From contig NZ_FZOW01000003.1 of the NCBI RefSeq assembly GCF_900188125.1, positions 363,588 to 427,587 on the forward strand: 64,000 bases of DNA, read 5' to 3'. The position numbers and the translations under genes were made by a program. Below are positions 60,660 to 64,000 of this stretch, piece after piece; within the stretch, counting starts at the first letter, position 1, and the number at the start of each line of letters is the position of its first letter. This DNA comes from Rhodococcoides kyotonense (GTDB lineage Bacteria; Actinomycetota; Actinomycetes; Mycobacteriales; Mycobacteriaceae). The notes beneath the pieces are model-generated. The model searched no databases. It had not been told where the DNA came from and saw only the letters and a program-made list of their open reading frames with translations.

Positions 60660-61238
60660 ATGACGCAATCGGACTCGTTCCCGAATTCCGACAACGGTGA
60701 CCACGTCGTCGTGATCGGCCCGAACGGACAGCCTCTCGCACTGAGCCGCGAGGAAGCAACCGCTGCGGCCGCCCGAGCTGCGAACTCCGACACCGCCGAA
60801 CCGCCACTGTCCGAGATGGTGGAACAGCCGGCGAAGGTCATGCGTATCGGCACGATGATCAAGCAGCTCCTCGAAGAGGTACGTGCAGCACCGCTCGACG
60901 ACGCCAGCCGCACTCGGCTGAAGGAGATCCACAAGTCGTCGATCCGCGAGCTAGAGCAGGGACTCGCACCCGAACTGCGCGACGAGCTCGAGCGTCTCGC
61001 ACTTCCGTTCGGCGAGGATGCCATCCCGTCGGATGCGGAACTGCGCATCGCGCAGGCCCAACTCGTCGGCTGGCTGGAAGGTCTGTTCCACGGAATTCAG
61101 ACGGCCCTGTTTGCGCAGCAGATGGCAGCGCGCGCTCAGCTCGAGCAGATGAGGCAGGGCGCCTTGCCTCCCGGGGTCAGCATCAACCCGGGGACTGCTA
61201 CCCCAGGTGGCGGCGCAGGTACCGGGCAGTATCTCTGA
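60660..61238 (+). CDS. bpa: Bacterial proteasome activator Bpa/PafE
   Basis: 192 aa with two long helices (AKVMRIGTMIKQLLEEVRAAPLDDASRTRLKEI; AQLVGWLEGLFHGIQTALFAQQMAARAQLEQM) and a C-terminal GQYL. The GQYL tail docks into the 20S proteasome and opens the gate without ATP, as known for M. tuberculosis Rv3780. ATG at 60660 with AAGGA 8 bp upstream. Confidence 0.93.
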   Translation: MTQSDSFPNSDNGDHVVVIGPNGQPLALSREEATAAAARAANSDTAEPPLSEMVEQPAKVMRIGTMIKQLLEEVRAAPLDDASRTRLKEIHKSSIRELEQGLAPELRDELERLALPFGEDAIPSDAELRIAQAQLVGWLEGLFHGIQTALFAQQMAARAQLEQMRQGALPPGVSINPGTATPGGGAGTGQYL

Positions 61239-61256
61239 CGGGTAAGGTCGACCGTC

Positions 61257-62132
61257 GTGTCGGCTCCAGCGAAGAACCCCGAGAACGAAGCAGGAGAGCG
61301 CGTGCCCGTGCCCGTTTCGGACTCGCAGACCCTCAAGCGCGCGTTCGGTGATCTCAAGACCGGGTTCCGCCAGCGTGAGCTGTGGTTGCACCTCGGTTGG
61401 CAGGACATCAAACAGCGGTATCGACGGTCGGTGATCGGCCCGTTCTGGATCACGATCGCCACTGCGGTCCAGGCCACGGCCATGGGTCTGCTGTATTCGG
61501 TGCTGCTGGACATGGACCTGAAGACGTTCCTCCCGCACGTCGCCGTCGGGCTGATCATCTGGAACTTCATCAGCGCCGCGATCCTCGAAGGCGGCGACGT
61601 CTTCGTCGCGAACGAAGGCCTGATCAAACAGTTGCCGTCGGCGCTGTCGGTGCACGTGTACCGGCTGGTGTGGCGTCAGGTGTTGCTGTTCGCACACAAC
61701 CTGATCGTCTATGTGATCATCATCGCGATCTTCAGGCCGTCGTTCCATTGGACCGATCTGTCCGCGTTCCCGGCGTTCGCGCTGCTCGCGCTCAATGCCG
61801 TGTGGGTCGCGTTGCTGTTCGGAATCATCGCCACGCGCTACCGCGACATCGCGCCGATCCTCGGCTCGCTCGTCACACTGCTGTTCTTCATGACGCCGAT
61901 CGTGTGGACGACGCAAGGCCTGTTGAATCAGGGCGGTCAGGCGGCGGAACGCGCGCGTCTGGTCGAGATCAATCCGCTGTTCCACTACCTCGACATCGTC
62001 CGCGCCCCGATGATCGGTGAGCCGCAGGAGGCGTACCACTGGTACATCGTGATCGGCTGCACGATCGTCGGGTGGGTGCTGACGATCGTCGCGCTCAAGA
62101 AGTACCGGGCCCGCGTGCCCTACTGGGTTTAG
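61257..62132 (+). CDS. wzm: ABC transporter permease, galactan exporter (Wzm)
   Basis: 291 aa with about six membrane segments in the ABC-2 pattern, starting LWLHLGWQDIKQRYRRSVIGPFW. Partner of the following ATPase. In mycobacteria the homologous pair (Rv3783/Rv3781) flips galactan for arabinogalactan. GTG start, 18 bp after bpa; AAGG upstream. Confidence 0.88.
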   Translation: MSAPAKNPENEAGERVPVPVSDSQTLKRAFGDLKTGFRQRELWLHLGWQDIKQRYRRSVIGPFWITIATAVQATAMGLLYSVLLDMDLKTFLPHVAVGLIIWNFISAAILEGGDVFVANEGLIKQLPSALSVHVYRLVWRQVLLFAHNLIVYVIIIAIFRPSFHWTDLSAFPAFALLALNAVWVALLFGIIATRYRDIAPILGSLVTLLFFMTPIVWTTQGLLNQGGQAAERARLVEINPLFHYLDIVRAPMIGEPQEAYHWYIVIGCTIVGWVLTIVALKKYRARVPYWV

Positions 62133-62140
62133 GGGCTCAT

Positions 62141-62938
62141 ATGTCAGTCAGCATCACGACGCACAACGCGTGCGTCGACTTCCCGATCTTCGACGCGAAG
62201 ACTCGGTCGCTCAAGAAGGCGTTCCTCGGCAAGGCCGGCGGCACGATCGACCGCAACAGCAGCGATGTCGTCGTCGTCGAAGCTCTTCGGGACATCACGA
62301 TGAACCTGAAGGAAGGCGACCGCGTCGGACTCGTCGGGCACAACGGAGCCGGCAAGTCGACGCTTCTGCGACTGCTGTCGGGTATCTACGAGCCGACCCG
62401 AGGCACCGCGTCCGTGCGCGGCCGCGTGGCGCCCGTGTTCGACCTGGGCGTCGGCATGGACCCCGAGATCTCCGGCTACGAGAACATCATCATTCGTGGG
62501 TTGTTCCTCGGCCAGACGCGCAAGCAGATGCTCGCCAAGATGGACGAGATCGCCGACTTCACCGAACTCGGTGAGTACCTCGACATGCCACTACGCACCT
62601 ATTCGACGGGTATGCGCGTGCGTGTCGCGATGGGCGTCGTCACCAGCATCGATCCTGAGATCCTGCTGCTCGACGAAGGCATCGGTGCCGTCGACGCCGA
62701 GTTCATGAAGAAGGCGCGTATCCGCTTGCAGGAGCTCGTCAAGCGTTCCGGCATCCTCGTCTTCGCGAGCCACTCGAACGAGTTCCTCGCCCAGCTGTGC
62801 GACCGCGCGATGTGGATCGACCACGGCCAGGTGCGTCAGGAAGGCGGCATCGAGGACGTCGTCCGCGCCTACGAGGGTGACGATGCAGGCGATCACGTCG
62901 CGACCATTCTGAAAGAACTAGAGCGCGACGGTGAGTGA
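62141..62938 (+). CDS. wzt: ABC transporter ATPase, galactan exporter (Wzt)
   Basis: 265 aa. Walker A GHNGAGKST, signature YSTGMRVRVAMG, Walker B ILLLDEGIGAVD, H-loop ASHSNEF. No C-terminal carbohydrate-binding extension, as in mycobacterial RfbE. ATG with AGGGG upstream. Its 3' end overlaps glfT1 by 8 bp. Confidence 0.9.
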   Translation: MSVSITTHNACVDFPIFDAKTRSLKKAFLGKAGGTIDRNSSDVVVVEALRDITMNLKEGDRVGLVGHNGAGKSTLLRLLSGIYEPTRGTASVRGRVAPVFDLGVGMDPEISGYENIIIRGLFLGQTRKQMLAKMDEIADFTELGEYLDMPLRTYSTGMRVRVAMGVVTSIDPEILLLDEGIGAVDAEFMKKARIRLQELVKRSGILVFASHSNEFLAQLCDRAMWIDHGQVRQEGGIEDVVRAYEGDDAGDHVATILKELERDGE

Positions 62939-63830
62939 AAAGATCATCGGGGTGATCGTGACGCACAAGCGTCGCGAGCTCCTTGCCACGTCCTTGGACG
63001 TGATCACCGGCCAAACGCGCCCGCTGGATCATCTCGTCGTCGTCGACAACGCGCACGAGGATGCAGTGCGTGAGCTCGTCGAGTCGGCCTCGGTACCGAC
63101 GACCTATCTTGGGTCGCATCACAATCTCGGTGGCGCAGGCGGATTCGCCCTCGGCATTCTCTACGCGCTGTCGCTCGGTGCCGACTGGGTCTTCCTCGCC
63201 GACGACGACGGCCGCCCCGAAGGACCCGACGTCCTGAAGACGTTGCACGACTGCGCGCTGAAACACGGACTCGACGAGGTCTCCCCCGTCGTCTGCGACA
63301 TCGACGATCCCGACCGACTGGCGTTCCCACTGCGACGCGGCGTCGAGTGGCGTCGGCTGCGGTCCGAGCTGATCGACCCGCGCAATCCCGACGACGACTT
63401 GCTCGAAGGAATCGCGTCGCTGTTCAACGGGGCCCTGTTCAAGGCGTCGACGATCGATGCCGTCGGCGTTCCGGACCTGCGGCTGTTCGTGCGTGGCGAC
63501 GAGGTGGAAGTGCATCGCCGGCTGCAGCGCTCGGGCCTCAAGTTCGGTACGTGCCTGACGACGGCATACGTGCACCCGAACGGCGCCGAGGAGTTCAAAC
63601 CGATCCTCGGCGGCCGCATGCACACGCAGTATCCCGACGACGAGACCAAGCGGTATTTCACCTACCGCAACCGCGGATACCTCATGTCCCAGCCCGGTAT
63701 GCGAAAGCTGCTGCCGCAGGAATGGATTCGATTCGGCTGGTTCTTCCTCGTGACGACTCACAATCCGAAGGGGTTGGCCGAGTGGTTGCGGCTGCGTCGA
63801 TTGGGGCGTCGGGAGCATTTCAGGCGGTGA
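62931..63830 (+). CDS. glfT1: Galactofuranosyltransferase GlfT1
   Basis: 299 aa GT2-type enzyme: IIGVIVTHKRRELLATSL, HHNLGGAGGFALGI, WVFLADDDGRP (the D-D-D motif), then RGDEVEVHRRL and CLTTAYVHPNG. GlfT1 (Rv3782) adds the first galactofuranose residues to the decaprenyl-linked rhamnose acceptor. GTG start. Last gene of the visible galactan operon. Confidence 0.92.
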   Translation: MSEKIIGVIVTHKRRELLATSLDVITGQTRPLDHLVVVDNAHEDAVRELVESASVPTTYLGSHHNLGGAGGFALGILYALSLGADWVFLADDDGRPEGPDVLKTLHDCALKHGLDEVSPVVCDIDDPDRLAFPLRRGVEWRRLRSELIDPRNPDDDLLEGIASLFNGALFKASTIDAVGVPDLRLFVRGDEVEVHRRLQRSGLKFGTCLTTAYVHPNGAEEFKPILGGRMHTQYPDDETKRYFTYRNRGYLMSQPGMRKLLPQEWIRFGWFFLVTTHNPKGLAEWLRLRRLGRREHFRR

Positions 63831-63838
63831 CGCCTACG

Positions 63839-63909
63839 TGAGTGAAAATGTATAGAGGGCAGGAGCGTAGCCTGCGGAGCGACCAGAAGGCGCTACACAT
63901 TTTCGCTCA
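63839..63909. terminator. Inverted repeat after glfT1 (TGAGYGAAAATGT family)
   Basis: Arms 63839-63855 and 63893-63909 (TGAGTGAAAATGTATAG against the complement with two G-U pairs) around 37 bp. Same family as the repeat at 59199-59246. The remaining 90 bp to the window end hold no supported gene. Confidence 0.65.
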
Positions 63910-64000
63910 GTGATACTGGAGTTGTTCGTCGATGCAGGAGTTTGACTCGTTTTCGCTCTGACGCCGATGGCTGTCTTCCTCGTGATGTGTCTGCTGCTGC

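Noticed and set aside
63967..64000. Possible start of a membrane protein (MAVFLVMCLLL)
   Set aside because: Only 11 codons are visible, with no clear ribosome binding site; cannot be supported.
1..64000. CRISPR arrays, transposase genes or rRNA
   Set aside because: No regularly spaced repeats, DDE/HUH transposase motifs or rRNA segments were seen.

Overview
The window comes from a high-GC mycolic-acid actinobacterium, most likely Rhodococcus or a close relative. The chromosomal part encodes an antigen-85-type mycolyltransferase, a galactan ABC exporter with a GlfT1-like galactofuranosyltransferase, and a proteasome activator ending in GQYL. Its gene content (HisC2/Pat, quinone oxidoreductase, class V aminotransferase-like protein, Bpa, Wzm/Wzt/GlfT1) resembles M. 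tuberculosis Rv3772-Rv3783.

Positions 1 to about 45.5 kb are a siphovirus-type prophage whose left end lies outside the window. It abuts the 3' end of tRNA-Arg(ACG) at 45508-45580. Late genes run almost without gaps on the minus strand. Read from right to left they are: regulators (divergent leaderless HTH genes, antirepressor); small accessory genes; terminase; a DNA-processing and chaperone cluster (ParB-like, RuvC-like, J-domain); portal; MuF; capsid protease fusion; major capsid; small membrane proteins; lectin-like and SGNH tail-tip proteins; an inserted cassette (integrase, ribbon-helix-helix, Dam methylase, two plus-strand genes); major tail protein; connectors; tail chaperones; tape measure; minor tail proteins; and the start of an M23 endolysin.

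The most interesting part is 26.5-31.8 kb. Two successive head-morphogenesis proteins carry effector-like C-termini. One is a MuF protein ending in a HELSH zinc-peptidase domain. The other is a 947-aa protein that joins phage head/protease segments to a 2H-phosphodiesterase-like module and an ADP-ribosyltransferase-like tail. A 97-aa gene that overlaps the MuF-toxin stop codon is a candidate immunity gene. Head packaging suggests possible delivery with phage DNA, but this is inference.

Two repeat families punctuate the late operon. One is a 21-bp GC-rich leader element, five copies, each 26-36 bp before the start of an abundant late protein (capsid, major tail, tape measure, SGNH tail protein, endolysin). 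The other is a dyad of about 27 bp, five copies, in other intergenic gaps. The plus-strand repressor ORF runs into tRNA-Arg, so attP probably lies at its 3' end.

From 45.6 to 64 kb is ordinary chromosome: two tRNA-Ser genes, envelope and lipoprotein genes, an RluA-type pseudouridine synthase, a TAT metallophosphoesterase, MarR, an aldo/keto reductase and the galactan locus. Two enzymes here lack their expected catalytic residue (DLH nucleophile, PLP lysine). Several genes appear leaderless, with a TANNNT hexamer 6-7 bp before the start codon. No gene-free stretch exceeds 300 bp.
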